Assembly: GCA_022925895.1 (NCBI GenBank) | Contig: JAKSYS010000438.1 | Location: forward strand, 1 to 52,518 | DNA: 52,518 bases | Source of the DNA: Fragilaria crotonensis | Taxonomy: Eukaryota; Bacillariophyta; Fragilariophyceae; Fragilariales; Fragilariaceae | Direction: 5' to 3' | Shown: one piece after another, positions 10,493 to 22,620 of the stretch | Numbering within the stretch: position 1 is the stretch's first letter | Layout of the letters: every line of letters begins with the position of its first letter | Translations under genes and position numbers: made by a program | Notes under the pieces: generated by a model | Told to the model about the DNA's origin: nothing | What the model saw: the letters and a program-made list of their open reading frames with translations, nothing else | Databases searched by the model: none

Positions 10493-12432
10493 CTATTCTT
10501 GAGGCCTAGGTTGAATGCGATAGTTGTGACGACCGAGTTGTGCGTATACCGTATCGGCATATAAAGCAAGGTATTCATCTTCAGCCCATTCTTCCACACG
10601 CTCGTAATCCCCATCGTCTCGGTAATGTATCAACGACTGGTAGTGAAGGGTACGTCCGTATTCACCCGAGTCCCAAATACGTGGAAACATTCCTCAATCT
10701 GGGAATAGGGATAAAATTCAGGGTCGTCGGGGAATCGACAGCTCCCAGGCAAGTGGAAGCCGCCCATCATTGCAACTTGTGTTCGGGCGATTCCTTTCCG
10801 CCAGGTTCTGTCGCTCTTGGCATCGCGCTTATCAAAATCATGTCCGATGCGATGTGTTCTTTCCACACTTTTTTTAAGAAAAGAATGGTATGACGGGGTA
10901 AGGTAGTAGCACCATTTATCCTCACAACCACGGTATTTGTGGAACTGTTCGACCGCTTTCAAGACATCGAGAATGCTGATTGACTTGGAATAGTTGCTCC
11001 TTCTCCAGAGAGGATCACTCGTGACAAGATCGGAAAATGCAGAGTGGCTAGACCGTTGTATAAAGTGTAGTTCGACCGATTGATTCTTCGCCTGTGTTAC
11101 AGATTCTTCTATGCGAGGGACTTCCTCATCTTCTATTGACTCAAAGCCGTACTTGAAACTGTTCTTGCCGGTGATTTCCAACTGCACAGGAGGCATCCAA
11201 TACTCATCCAGATCCCAGGTGGCCGAGTACTCGTACAAGCCTTTGAAATAATACAGGCATTGGTGATAAAAGTGGAGCTTCGCCAAGTCCGTATCGCACG
11301 TAAAATAATCATTCAACCCAGTCGCTTGTAGGACAACGAAACCTTCGTCAATGAAAGGTCTTAGAACTTCCTCAGCAGCATAGAGGTCTTCAGAATCCAT
11401 CGTTGTGTCCATACCCACGACAATATGCGATATTCCCACATTCTTGTGATGCTGAACGAATTCGGCAATGTATCTTGTAGAGCTGCTCCCAAAAATGGCA
11501 ACGCAGAGTCCAACATCCATAGGAGTTTGTTCTTCATCGGTTTGCTGTATCAGTGGCGTAAAGTACCCCTGCTGCGAGCTTCGAATTTGTGGACCGCCAT
11601 GACCAACTACCCCCGTGTGGAGGGGAATGTCTATTTTGGTAACTTCGTACATGGTGACGTTTGTTGTTGGTTGTGGCTCGGTACCGGACGTTCGTTGTAG
11701 GAGTGACACTGCGGTCTTGCGGTGCGACTTTGAGATCCAATCGAACACGGACACTACTTGGTGCCGCTTGTCCTTGACCATTCTGAATCAACTTAGATTT
11801 GGACAAGAGTTGGGACACATCGCATCGCCAGATAAATGTCGTGCCATCTTGATTAACGTCTCCAGAGACAAGTGGCACCAGATGCATTGGAATCGGTTCT
11901 CCGCAGTCTCGCGACCAAGACGACTCAACAGTTGTAGCACCGGCGCTTGTAGGATCATGCTCATGATCATGATAGTCACATTCCAATTGGCAGAACATAG
12001 CAATTTGATTCTCGACGAAATGTTCGTTTTGAACAACTTCCACTTTTTGGCAATGTATCAATTTCGCATAAAATTGCGCCCCTCTTTGACGAGCCAATCT
12101 CCGGAAAGCCAAAGACATCGACATGGACCGACTCATCGTTCGAACGTAGGATGTCGTGGAGGCGAGCACCAATTAAAATAGTCTTTCATTGAGAAATGGA
12201 CCAGGAATCGCTTTCCCTGTTGACGGTCTTGTTATGGAACTCGGGTCTGCGGCAAAGGGTCTGAATCGAACTCTACCAGGCCCTCCTTGTGTGGCAGCAT
12301 TTAGCTTGCCGGAGTTCCATAAATGCATCTCTCCTCCGCAAGCCTCTGAGGCAACATCGTCAGCGGAAAGTTGACGACCGAAAACATCTCAGAGACGCCA
12401 ATGACAACCAAGAGGATGAGGGCACGCGTCAT
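10493..12432 (-). pseudogene. GT92-like glycosyltransferase broken by several frame changes
   Basis: On the minus strand a plausible N-terminus starts with ATG at 12432 and a signal anchor (MTRALILLVVIGVSEMFSVV), but that frame stops at 12301. Later pieces are in other frames: GARLHDILRSNDESVHVDVF near 12120-12170, AQFYAKLIHCQKVEVVQ and a Cys-containing stretch near 11800-12060. The catalytic core is the longest frame (11781 to 10630), with VAIFGSSSTRYIAEFVQHHK, VGISHIVVGMD and the DxD-like WDLDEYWMP. A last frame (10690 to 10493) gives LHYQSLIHY and an acidic tail. The core matches GT92 (old DUF23) enzymes, which are type II Golgi membrane proteins. At least four frame changes are needed, so it is most likely a pseudogene; a few might be unrecognised introns. 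Confidence 0.65.
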
Positions 12433-12711
12433 CACAACACTCTCGCCGCTGAAACACGCCGTACTGCAACTGCTACGACCGATCCCTTCATCATCTTGTG
12501 TGCTTCAATCTCTCCCCAACATCAGGGTCTGTGATGCGGCTCTCAAGTTCACATCAACTCAACATCAAAAACTGAGATTTGTATAGCGAGAAGATGAAGG
12601 CGACTACCTAAGACAAACGCTAACCGTTGGCATTTTCAAAAATATCTAGAACGCACGATTTTTGCCTCTCGTTCAGCTTTCCGGAGAAAAAACTACTGTA
12701 AAATGCACACT

Positions 12712-13017
12712 TGAGACTATCACCGGAGATGATACTCTAATCGTAGAAAATAGTACGTAGTACCGTAGGAAAATTACTGTAGGAAGGTTCACACAAAGTA
12801 CGTTCTGAGAAATTATAAGCTACAGTAAAATTCGGCACTCGATCGTATGAACGACAAACTCGTCGAACGTGTCAAATGGCATTTGACATTTCGGGTAGTT
12901 CGTACGAAATTAGTTAGAGACCGGACAGTACAGCGTATCATGTTTCACATTTCGATGGATGACTCACAGTAGCACAGTACAACGATGGCATCGCAGTCCA
13001 GTGCAGCGTAGGTTTCA
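12712..13017 (-). repeat. Copia-1 LTR, 3' end of the element
   Basis: A 306-bp direct repeat of 19492-19799, running from TGAGACTATC to GGTTTCA in plus-strand reading. Relative to the other copy it lacks one G and one C and has two substitutions, including the terminal CA, which reads TA in the other copy. Confidence 0.85.
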
Positions 13018-13060
13018 ATTCTCCCTTTCATCCATAAATGCTGAAACAAAACACAAAACG

Positions 13061-15048
13061 TCAGTTAAAATAGATACGAGTCAAACGAGGGTTACAGTTT
13101 GAACAAGAGACACAAGGGTTTGGGTGGCCGTTACCATCCTTGGACCAGTTTGCGGACGCGTTCGAAAACTCACGATTTAGTCCTTTCGTAAGAAAATCCG
13201 CCCACTGCTCCTGAGTGTCGACCTTCACGATGGCGACCGTGCCATCACGCACGTGCTGCCAGAAGAAGTGCCACTTCACCTGGAAGTACTTCGTGCGGTT
13301 GGTAATGCGTTGGTTTACGGCAAGAAGAAGGGCGCCATTGTTGTCCTCGAAGACTTGACACTTGATCGTCGACGTGAACGTGCGAGGAAGTTTGATGCCG
13401 GAGGCGACTTCCTGGAGCATGGAACGGAGAGGCAAGAGCGTACGCATCGCGGAGCTGAGAGCGGAGTATTCGGCTTCGAGCGACAAGGAGATCTCACTTT
13501 GGAGGTGAGATTTCCACAAAATGGGACATCCGCCGAGCGTGATGATGTACCCAGTTCGAGACTTCGCGGAGGTCGGAGAACGATCGGGATCACGGCCATG
13601 GAGACCGGCGAAGTCGGCGTCGACATAACAGTCGAGATCCAGCGTGCCGGTGGGCTTGACGATCATGCCCATGTCGCTCGTGCGATGCAAGTAGCGAACG
13701 AGAGTTTTGACGGCGGACGCGTGGCTTCGTTTCGGGCTGTGGCAGAACCTGGCGACCTGGCTGACGGCGAACGCGATGTCGGGGCGAGTGTTTGTGGACA
13801 AATAGAGAGCATGCCGACGATTGAACGGTAGCTCCACGTTTCCGTCATGGGAGGTCCATCGGGGTCGATTCAAGTGCGGCCTGAGCGGCTGGCGTCCAAT
13901 TGTAATTGCTGTCGGACATGCCAGTCGCTTCCTTGATCTTTGAATGAGACCCTTCTGAGTGAGGGTCAGGGTCCCATTCGTTGCATCGCGAGTGAAATTG
14001 ATGCCGAGGAAGTCGGTGAACGTGCCCTCGCGAGTAAACTTAAGTTTTCGCTTCCAGGTTGGCGAAGAGCTTGTCGAGGTCGTTTTGGTCGCGATAGGCG
14101 ATACCTAAGTCATCAACGTATAGAACAACCATAATTGTGTCTTTGTAGAGTAGGCACGGGTCGTTCGCGCAGGCTTTAAAGCCTTCCTCGCGCAAGGCCT
14201 CCGATAGATGCTGGTACCAAAGTCTTGGCGCCACACTCAAGCCATAAAGGCTTTTCAAGTCGCAGGCACGTGGCGGCCTCTCGGAGAGTGGAATCCACGA
14301 GGCAAATGGATCCAGACTGGATCCGAAAGCGGGCTTGAACGAACGCGCTGCTGAAGTCGATGGTGCAAGTTTTCCAGTTCAAAGTTAGAGAAAGAACTAG
14401 GAACAACCGTACAGTACTCCAAGCCACGACTGGGGCAAAAGTCTCCTGAACGCTTTGAGATCGCCTCTACACAGTAGCGTGCCTTGTACTTACTGATAGT
14501 ACCATCGGGAGTACGTTTGCGACGAAACACCCAAGTACCGGGCAAAATTCGAGTCTTGGCTTCCGTGATCGGCACTTCGATCCATGTACCGTTTTTCTGC
14601 AAACTTTGAATTTCGTCGTTTGCAGCCTTCAGCCATTTTTCGATGTTGTCGTGATCCGCCATCGCTTCGATGAAGCTCAGAGTGTCAGGATCGCTGACAC
14701 TCGCCTTATACGATGAGGGAGGTGGCGAAAGACACTCGGCGACTTCATTGTAAAGCCATTCGAGGGAGGTTCCATCGACTTCGGCATTGTAACCATGTCC
14801 TTGTTGTCCGTCGTATCCGAGGCGGACAGGAGCTGAACGATTATGAGTGGAACGACGAGGTACGTGCTTGACGGGTGTGTTCTTTGCTTTTGTTGCCTTT
14901 GGAACGATTGGTTGCTCGCTCACTTTGTTGTCGCTTTCATTTGCAGGACGAATTGGAGTCGGCGGCGACTGGAAGAGTTTGACTGGAGTTGGAGTCGGAA
15001 GTTGCGGCGCAGTCGGCGCAGGCGGTTGCGGAGTCGCCTCCCTTGGAG
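13061..15048 (-). pseudogene. Copia-1 reverse transcriptase and RNase H remnant
   Basis: The RT begins at about 14700-14500 (EKWLKAANDEIQSLQKNGTW, LPGTWVFRRKRTPDG), breaks near 14470, and resumes with MKSLYGLSVAPRLWYQHL and the polymerase box VVLYVDDLG (14258-14040). RNase H is in the frame 13873-13061: STNTRPDIAFAVSQVARFC, DADFAGLHGRD, the SRTGYIITLGGCPILWKS block, SLEAEYSAL and FEDNNGAL, ending in TKGLNREF. The order and motifs are typical of copia. Two or more frame changes inactivate it. Confidence 0.8.
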
Positions 15049-17080
15049 TCAACAACGGAGTGGCAGGGGAGGAGGCACAACGACTGGTGGTGGCGTCGCG
15101 ATTTGCTCCCTTGGAGGCGGCAACGGAGTTGACAGCGGAGGCGGAGCGACTGGGAGAACCTGAGGAGGAGTCGCGTTGTCGAGAGCGGTCGCGACACGTT
15201 GCATCTGGGAAAGGAGTTCGTTGGCTTGTTCGTAGTCGGTCGACTCAACAATCAACCTTTCTTCGTCTTCGTCGTCGAGGACGTACTGAAACGTAGAGTC
15301 TTGGAACATTCGTTTCCAGCTGTCGTCGTTGAAGTTCGGAAGGTCGTCGGCGGAAGCGGGAACGGTGGCGAACCAATCGTCGAAGACGATGTGAAACTGT
15401 GGGGTAATGTAACCCGTTTGTGGATTGAGAACGAGAGGGACCGAGCTGGCGTGTTTGTCGGAGAATCCGAGGTTGACGGTGCGAGTTGAGCGAGGAGTCC
15501 AACGTGGCAATTTCTTGCCGTCCGAAATCATTTTGTCGAGGACGTAAACTGGACATCCCCAAACGTGGACGTCCATCAATTTCTTTTGTTCCCAGCGAGT
15601 CTTTGTGAAGACATCATGTGGGGAAAGGCCAGTTCGTGGGTCAGGCATGTGGTTCACTAGGAACACAGCATGCTTGACGGCGAGGGGCCAAAGTGTGGGA
15701 TCGGCGACGTCCGGCCAATGGATGGCCGAATGCAACATCATGGTCCGTGGCCATGATGGTTCGAATGTTGCGTTCGGCGATCCCATTGTGATGGTGAGCG
15801 CCGACGCCAGCGAATCGGATGACTTGTTGGAACTCGGCGAGGTTGCGAGAAACTCGGCGGACGTGAACGTTTTCGAGTTGTCGGCGAGATACTCTTGCGG
15901 CGTCACTCCTGTGTTGCGACACATTCGCTCGAAACTCTCTTTGCCTTGAGAGTCTCGTGCGAGTTCAAGCTGACTTGGTGCTCGACAAAAATGTAACCGG
16001 AGGCGTGGTCGACGAAGATGCAACCACCGGTATACATGTCGTCGAGTTTCGTTTTCCAGCGGAGGTAAGTAGACGTCCACGAGTGCTGCAAATAAAATGG
16101 ATCGACCGAAATGCGTTGGCCTGGGAGGAGATTGTCGTTTTAAGAGCGTGCGCTCTATCTTTGACAACAGACGAAGGCGTCGTGCCAGGAATTGGACGTC
16201 GATGTTGTTTGCCATATTGGCAGGCGGCGCATTTTGGGAACGAGGTAAGTCGACATGCGGCGGTTTGTAATCGGCGACTTTCTTCCGTTTTGCTGACGAC
16301 GCCGGAACGCAGGATGAACTGGACCTTCTTGAAGCCGACGTGACCCAAACGATAGTGCCAACGAAGCAATTCTTCTCTGCTTCATTGAGGTTGAGGTTTC
16401 GTTCGTGAACGGTGTTCACAATCGAAACGAGAGCGTCGGCGGCCTTGAAAGGATCGGTTGCGTTGTACGCTTCCGACGTTGGGAGATTGTTCTGCGGGTT
16501 GACGTTTGCAGTGACGGGTCCTCGGTTGACGTCGTTCGGGACGCCGCTGAGCGTCAGACGATTCGGTTCGATGGTGATCGTTTCGTCAGGTAAGTCTGGA
16601 GGAGACTGACGTCGAGAGGAGTCGGACTTTGATGTTGGGAACATGAAACGCGGGGACCTTGAGGAGTCGAAGTTTCAAGTTGATCGTGGACAGCCCAAGT
16701 GACTTCGCCTTGGCCTTTAATTTGTAGACCCTTGGCGATGCCTTTAGCTGCGTGATCGTTCCGGGCGACGTGACGGGGCCTTCGAAATCGGAGATGTCGG
16801 GCGTGATCGAAATGCTTGCGCCCGAGTCCCAAATGATGGGGCTCGTGTTTGCTTTGGGTCCGAGGGCTTCTCGCATACGAGCGGGAGCCTGAAGAGCCAT
16901 TCGAAGCGGCGTGGAATGGCACGCCAGTGAACGTGTGAGAGGATTTTGTTGGCGGCGGCGCGTTGGTGAAACGTGAGCGGAGCGATTGCGAACGGGTCGG
17001 GCGAGTTGGCGGGTGCCACAGGGCAATACTTCGCGGTTCGTGGCGATGAACGTGGGCGTTTGGAGCACCAGGAAGAACAC
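15049..17080 (-). pseudogene. Copia-1 protease and integrase remnant
   Basis: In the frame 17080 to 16586 the protease active site is IIWDSGASISITPD. The GAG-pre-integrase region LRWHYRLGHVGFKKVQFIL appears at 16369-15965 in another frame, with the C-x2-C of CAACQYGKQH. The long frame 16644 to 15049 contains the end of the integrase core and the C-terminal block (WPLAVKHAVFLVNHMPDPRT, WEQKKLMDVHVWGCPVYVLD). The catalytic D-D-E residues are spread over shifted frames, so integrase cannot be made intact. Confidence 0.75.
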
Positions 17081-17665
17081 GAACGCTTGTTTTTGTATCC
17101 CTCTCCCTTTTGGCCTGTGGTAGGCGGCAACGGAGCAGGGCGACGAGAATTGCGAAGCTTGTCAGCGCGACGTTGGAGACGGAGTGCGCGTTCTTTGAGA
17201 GTCGCGAAATGACGGAAGTCATTGCGCTCGGCGACCGTAGGAGGTCGCGAAGCGACGTATCCCTGTTGTCGGAGACGGAGAGGATACGAACGGTGCAGCT
17301 TGTTGGCGCGAATGCCTGAATTGAAGCGTGGCGGAGCGCGAACGACTTTGAGGAGTCGCGAAACGACGACGTTGATTGCGAGTGAACGGAGGCGAGGAGG
17401 GAGCCGTCGAGGCAACGGGAGGTTGCTTTAGGAGCGTTGACGGAAGACCGAGAGAAAGAGAAGGATGACCCAAACGGTAGGAGCGAACGCGAGCGTTGGG
17501 TGGCGGAGCAAAACTTGGTGAAGATTGTTGGCGACCCAAGCCAAAATGGTCGACCATGGGATGGCGGATGCAAGATAGATAGCCAAAGTAACCAAATTAG
17601 GAACAATGGCACAGATGGCAGGGAAAGAGCAAGAAGTAGCCATGGGTTCGCACCTCGGATGAGGT

Positions 17666-19167
17666 TTAAGAGCGAACGAGGAGGAGACGTGACGTTTGGT
17701 TTGACTGGGAAGTCAAGCAACCAAACGGAGGGATCCGGCGCCAACATGCTGAGATTTGCCCTTGGCGACGGTGCCGGAGCGGAGGACGACGTTCTCCACC
17801 GGTGTGAGTGGCGGTCGTGCGTGACGGTCCAACGACGACACTTTCGCACCAGTTGAAGGTTTTATCCTTCACTTTCTTGGAATTGCTAGTTCCGGGAAGT
17901 GGTGGAATTGTGCGCCAGGATTTATGTTTGTTGGTGCGATCCTGGCGGGACCCAGAGGGGGAGGACGATCCGGACTTACGATTGAGCTCCGGACACTTGT
18001 TCGCCCAATGACCGGGTTTTCCACACTTGTGGCAATTGCCCTTCTTCGTCGTCGTTTCGGTCCCGGATGCCTGGGACTGAATCAACGTAAGTACCTCGGC
18101 TCGGGAGATACCTGCGGGGGCAGTTGCGACATTGCCAAACGTCGCAGACGGAGCTCGGACATCAGGTGCATGACTCGCTGGAGGCCATTCCTTTCTGTCA
18201 AATTGCGTACGGTACGCGTCTTCAGCTTGGCGACAAATATCTTGGAACGTCAATTTCTCGGCGACCATGTGAGCATGGGCGCCTGACTTTTCCTTGTACC
18301 CAATGTCAAGGAGCGCCTGATCAAGTCGCTGCTTCGTCGAACGGAGAGGAAAGCGGAAGTCTTCGTTTCCGGCTCCTCCGGCCAAAAGGAAAGTCTTGAG
18401 CATCGTGAGCGTGAGGTTGTGGTCGTACTGACCTGCCGTCGTGAGCTCACGTGCGTCCTTGCGATAATCGGCGGCGAGGGCTTCGAGGTTTTCGCCGGCG
18501 TACTGGGACGGGTGGCGAGCCTTGATCGCGGCCTTCAGGTCTTCAAAGCGCTCGATCGTCTTGATCAGCTGAAGCCAGACGACGTGAAACGAGTCGTCGT
18601 CGTCCATTTTCTCTTTGATCTTGCTCATGAGAGCGGGATCGAGAGACGAGAGAAGGAACTTGGTGGCGGCGAGGTCGTTCGACTTGTCATACTTGTCGTA
18701 ACGAAGAATCTGCTGGGAGCTGAGAGTCTTTGCTGTCGCGACGGTGTAGCGGAGTGGCTCCTGACGACGTTCGTCATCACGGAGGAGCTTGGATCGGGGA
18801 GATAAGCGATGGTATCCATCCCACAATCGAGATGGTCCCAAACGGCGTTCTGGAAGTCTACGAGACTGCTCGCTTGGGTAAATAGGGTCGTCATGCCGGT
18901 ACGACGAAAGTTGTACCCTTTGTGAGGCGGAGGCATGGACAGGGCGGAGTTGATTTGGTGACGTGATGTCGTCGGCGGCGCCGGATCGAGGCCGACCCAA
19001 CCAGGAGCTGGCTTACCGCCAGTCCAAGCGGACCAATCGTCCCTGGAAAGGGAGACAATGTTGCCCATAATGGGCTTATCGGGCCTATCAGAGGCGACGA
19101 TAGGGTCGGAGACAGGTGGCGTCGGAGACGCGGTGACGGGGTCAGAAGTTGGAGTCGGAGACGCCAT
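17666..19167 (-). pseudogene. Copia-1 gag remnant with CCHC knuckle
   Basis: It starts with ATG at 19167 and reads a Pro/Thr-rich leader, then capsid-like SRDDWSAWTGGKPAPGWVG. A frame change near 18790 moves the rest into the frame ending at 17666. That frame holds the helical capsid block (AAIKARHPSQYAGENLEAL, ELTTAGQYDHNLTLTMLK) and the nucleocapsid knuckle CHKCGKPGHWANKCP at about 18000-18045. The protein would package element RNA. One indel near 18790 prevents a continuous product. Confidence 0.78.
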
Positions 19168-19491
19168 CTCGGAGAGATCAGAAGGAATAGCGAACTTGGA
19201 AAGGTCTTAGAAGAGCAAAGCACGGCGTGCTTGTAGATAAGATAGGTAGCCTAGTTGGTAACTTAGGCGCTCGGAGAGACTTGCTTGTAGGTTGGAAACC
19301 GTAGAGTAGAAGATAGTCAACGGAGTTGACTCAGAGCTGTAGCGTAGACGATTGCGGAGCAATCGGGAGTAGATCCTTGAAAGGATCAACCTGTGTCCTT
19401 GAAAGGAAACAATGAATTCCTATAGAGAGGAATTGGCTTGCCTGGAAGGAAGCGTGAGGGGTTAGCCTATAGATTGGGCAAAATAACCACT

Positions 19492-19799
19492 TGAGACTAT
19501 CACCGGAGATGATACTCTAATCGTAGAAAATAGTACGTAGTACCGTAGGAAAATTACTGTAGGAAGGGTTCACACAAAGTACGTTCTGAGAAATTATAAG
19601 CTACAGTAAAATTCGGCACTCGATCGTATGAACGACAAACTCGTCGAACGTGTCAAATGGCATTTGACATTTCGGGTAGTTCGTACGAAATTAGTTAGAG
19701 ACCGGACAGTACAGCGTATCATGTTTCACATTTCGATGGATGACCTCACGGTAGCACAGTACAACGATGGCATCGCAGTCCAGTGCAGCGTAGGTTTTA
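19492..19799 (-). repeat. Copia-1 LTR, 5' end of the element
   Basis: A 308-bp partner of 12712-13017 with about four differences. Reading the minus strand inward, the sequence after the LTR is AGTGGTTATTTTGCCC. TGGTTATTTTGCCC could be the primer-binding site, but I did not match it to a tRNA. Confidence 0.85.
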
Positions 19800-20454
19800 A
19801 TTCGCACCTAATGTCTCCGGTCTCCGGTATTCAGATTCCAGCTTGAAGCTGAGCTAAGGCAAAACTTGTGCGCAAAACAAAAAAACATAGCGAACTCGAC
19901 CTTAATGCCATTTTAACAATTTGTTTTGTCAGTCAACCTATATAGTATAGTACCTCTGTTCGTACAAGTGTATGCAGCATACCAGCATACCAGGTACCAT
20001 CTGCATGTACAAGGTATACACTCCATATATGCATACCATTTGGTACCTGAAGGCTGAAGGACAATGTACCTATAACACACTTTTTCCAGATATTCTTGAT
20101 TCAGACTGTGTCTGGGAATCTTCTGCATCATTTGGTAAAGTTTGAAGGAAAACGAAATTTTTTAGTTGTGCTCGAATGTCGATCGTCTATATCAAAAAAA
20201 AATTTTATTTGTGAACTGCATATATCTGGTTTAAAGTTTAAACTCGTACTGTGTACCAGGTACGAGTACTACAAGTACCAGCTCCATCCAGACAGAACAT
20301 ATGCATGACTTATGGTAGAACGTACCCGAGTACACAACTATGACATATATACATATGTGCAAACAGGCTGACATAAACTGAGTACTGGAGGCATCTACTT
20401 GTACTGTTGATTGTAGACTGTAGACTCACCATGGTAATGTAGCAGTCAGAGCTA
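19800..20454. other. Intergenic between two copia elements, no gene seen
   Basis: AT-rich sequence with many GTAC and CAGGTACC words and no convincing reading frame. Short inverted words such as GGTACC are frequent. I see nothing functional that I can name. Confidence 0.5.
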
Positions 20455-20458
20455 CGAC
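20455..20458. repeat. Copia-2 target-site duplication CGAC, left copy
   Basis: CGAC immediately precedes the TG of the 5' LTR, and the same four bases follow the CA of the 3' LTR at 27063-27066. The duplication could be counted as 5 bp (ACGAC) if the last LTR base is shared. Confidence 0.75.
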
Positions 20459-20589
20459 TGACAAAAGGTAGACGGTCTAGTACAGTACACAATAGCCAGT
20501 AGTACAGTAAGGCCGTGGAGTACACATGGGCTCACAACTCTAACTCGTCCGTTATAGTTCGTCTATCGTTGTTTGCTGTACTTAACTCA
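20459..20589 (+). repeat. Copia-2 5' LTR
   Basis: 131 bp starting TGACAAAAGG and ending CTTAACTCA, identical to 26932-27062. It is unusually short for a copia LTR. The following GTTTATCAGACCC contains TATCAGA, part of the common initiator-Met primer-binding sequence, so it may be a degenerate primer site. Confidence 0.9.
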
Positions 20590-21112
20590 GTTTATCAGAC
20601 CCAGATAGCTCACATTGGTCGCGTCGGACCCTTTGCTTATACGTCTGGAATGAACCATTTGGAAATGGGTTAAACAGTTGATCAACGACGGCCGTCGGCA
20701 GCCGTCATCATGCCGGATTCATGAGTCATGACCATGATGAAACAGTTGCGTGCCTGGGCATGCGTTGAACTGCCTTATCCTAGTGCACCTTAAATGTGGA
20801 TGGTACATTGGCCTAGGATACGTATATCCATCCAACGGATCCTACCGTGGATATACTGCATTATAGAGGATTCAGAGGACGCTCTATTTCCTTCCCGATC
20901 CATCCGGGTAAACCGATATCGACATTTTGGAAATAGATACCAAATGTACGACATATACGTATTAAGTGACACAATTACTTATCTTAACCGGAGTAACATC
21001 TAACCGACGCGGATACCGTCCCATCCGTGGGCTACCCACGTAAAAGTAGCAAGAGCGAAACGTGGATCTGATACCACAAGATTGTTATCGAAACTGGTAA
21101 TTCACTCCAACC
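20590..21112 (+). other. Copia-2 untranslated leader, no gene seen
   Basis: This lies between the 5' LTR and gag and has no plausible coding frame. At about 21062-21077 there is a self-complementary GTGGATCTGATACCAC, whose minus-strand reading includes TGGTATCAGA, the usual tRNA-Met primer-site word. It is in the wrong orientation and too far from the LTR to serve as the primer site. Confidence 0.45.
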
Positions 21113-22620
21113 ATGGAACCTGCCGCTGTCCGCACCGCTCGTCCGCATTGGCTTCCTTGATGCTGCCGCTCAGGCCATCACTGACGAGCAAGGAATTGAC
21201 TCCTGGAAGAAATCAGACTCTTGTCTGACGACGAGATCTCGAACCTAGCCAAGTTGATTCGTCGCCCAGGTGGTGTCATCCCTGGACAAGTCAACGCAGC
21301 TGGGAACGCTGTCCCCAACCCTGGCATTCAGGTAAACGCTAGAGCCGAAACGAATTTGAAGCTCGCGGCCTTCTACCTTAGGCATCAAGTCCGCATTGGT
21401 AGGACCGTTACACCAGCGGATGTGACGCTCGAAAATATTCGTTCGATTCGTGAGCTACGTGATTACGAAGACACATGGAAGGCATCCGACGATCTTCCTG
21501 TGATTAACGCCAAGGATTGGCCTAAAACAATGGAAGCGATTCACGAATACCTACGCTCCTACCTCGGTGATAAAATGATCCCTTTGGCATACGTCGTCCG
21601 TAAAGATGAGGCGGTCCCTACGGTTGAGCCCGAGGGTGGGTACGCGACGGTCCAGGACGAGATGATCGCTCGCGCCCCTCACTTCAGGATTACCGCGGCG
21701 GGGTACGCAACTCCGACCCGACATATCTTGTCAACCGGCAGAAAGTCTGGGAGATCATTGCGCGAATCACTCGCGAGAACTCGTGCTGGACGTACGTGAA
21801 AGACGCTCAACGAACTCGTGACGGCAGGATGGCGTACCTTGCATTGTGGACTCATTACTTGGGGCCCAATAATGTCGATAACATGGCAACCCAGGCCGAG
21901 CAGAAGCTCCAATCGACCGTCTACAATGGCGAACAGCGCAGATGGGACTTTGAAAAATATATCAATGTCCATAAGCAGCAGCACTCGATTCTCGAGGGGC
22001 TTGTTGAATACGGTTACAGTGGGATTGACGCCCGTTCTAAAGTCCGATACTTGATGGACGGCATTCGCACTGACAAGTACGATTCTGTAAAGACACGAAT
22101 CATGTCTGACGCAGCTCTTCGAAACGATTTCGATGCTTGTGTTACCCTATATCAGGACTTCATCAAGCAGACGGCATCGAAGGCGAAAGGTAGTCCAAGC
22201 AACGTGAACATTTCGGAGGTCAAGGTCCACAGCGGTAACAAACGCAAGCGCGACGAAGCTGAAGACCGCTACTACACAAAAGCGGAATATGCTGCCTTGA
22301 CCTCCGCCCAGAAAAGGGACTTGGCTGAGAAACGTAAGAAGCGTGGCCATACTCCCGGTGCGAAGGATAGCAAGACCGGCAAGGACTCAAGTCTAAGTCT
22401 GGTGGTGAGTTCAAACCCAAGACGATGGCCAAGGACTTAAAGGCACTGAATCGTTCTGTTGCGCAGCTCGCCAAGCAAATCACTAAGACCGATCTTATCA
22501 ACGCCGACGATGCATCGGTGGCAACCGAGTCGTCCAATGAGACGCAACCCGTTCTATCAAGTCTGCGTCCGGGACGAATCGTACTAATGCGTCCCTGACA
22601 CGGCAGACGACTAAGTCAAA
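21113..22620 (+). pseudogene. Copia-2 gag remnant
   Basis: The N-terminal Gag motif (PLVRIGFLDAAAQAITDEQG) begins just after an ATG at 21113 but in another frame. It then shifts into the frame 21221-21799 (LSDDEISNLAKLIRRPGG, RELRDYEDTWKASDDLP), and again at 21796 into the frame ending 22440 (WDFEKYINVHKQQHSILEGL, GIDARSKVRYLMDGI). The Lys-rich end suggests nucleic-acid binding. At least two frame changes are needed. The 21796/21799 overlap could be mistaken for a translational frameshift site, but family continuity suggests simple indels. Confidence 0.72.

Larger units (their letters stand above)
12712..19799 (-). mobile_element. Ty1/copia LTR retrotransposon, minus strand
   Basis: Direct repeats at 12712-13017 and 19492-19799 flank a minus-strand gag-protease-integrase-RT-RNase H order. 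Integrase before RT defines copia. A purine-rich tract (GAAAGGGAG on the minus strand, about 13021-13033) precedes the 3' LTR, as expected of a polypurine tract. Several frame changes break the polyprotein. I see no clean target duplication. The element lies just upstream of the broken GT92 gene. It resembles the copia lineages known to be abundant in diatoms, but I cannot assign the lineage without a tree. Confidence 0.88.

Noticed and set aside
13253-13831. 192-codon plus-strand open frame
   Set aside because: It is exactly antisense to copia-1 RNase H and has no motif of its own.
12701-19810. Target duplication for copia-1
   Set aside because: Only a loose GCAC match several bases from each end, not adjacent to the LTRs.
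21796-21799. ATGA stop-start overlap in copia-2 gag as programmed frameshifting
   Set aside because: Further frame changes up- and downstream break the same protein, so random indels explain it better.
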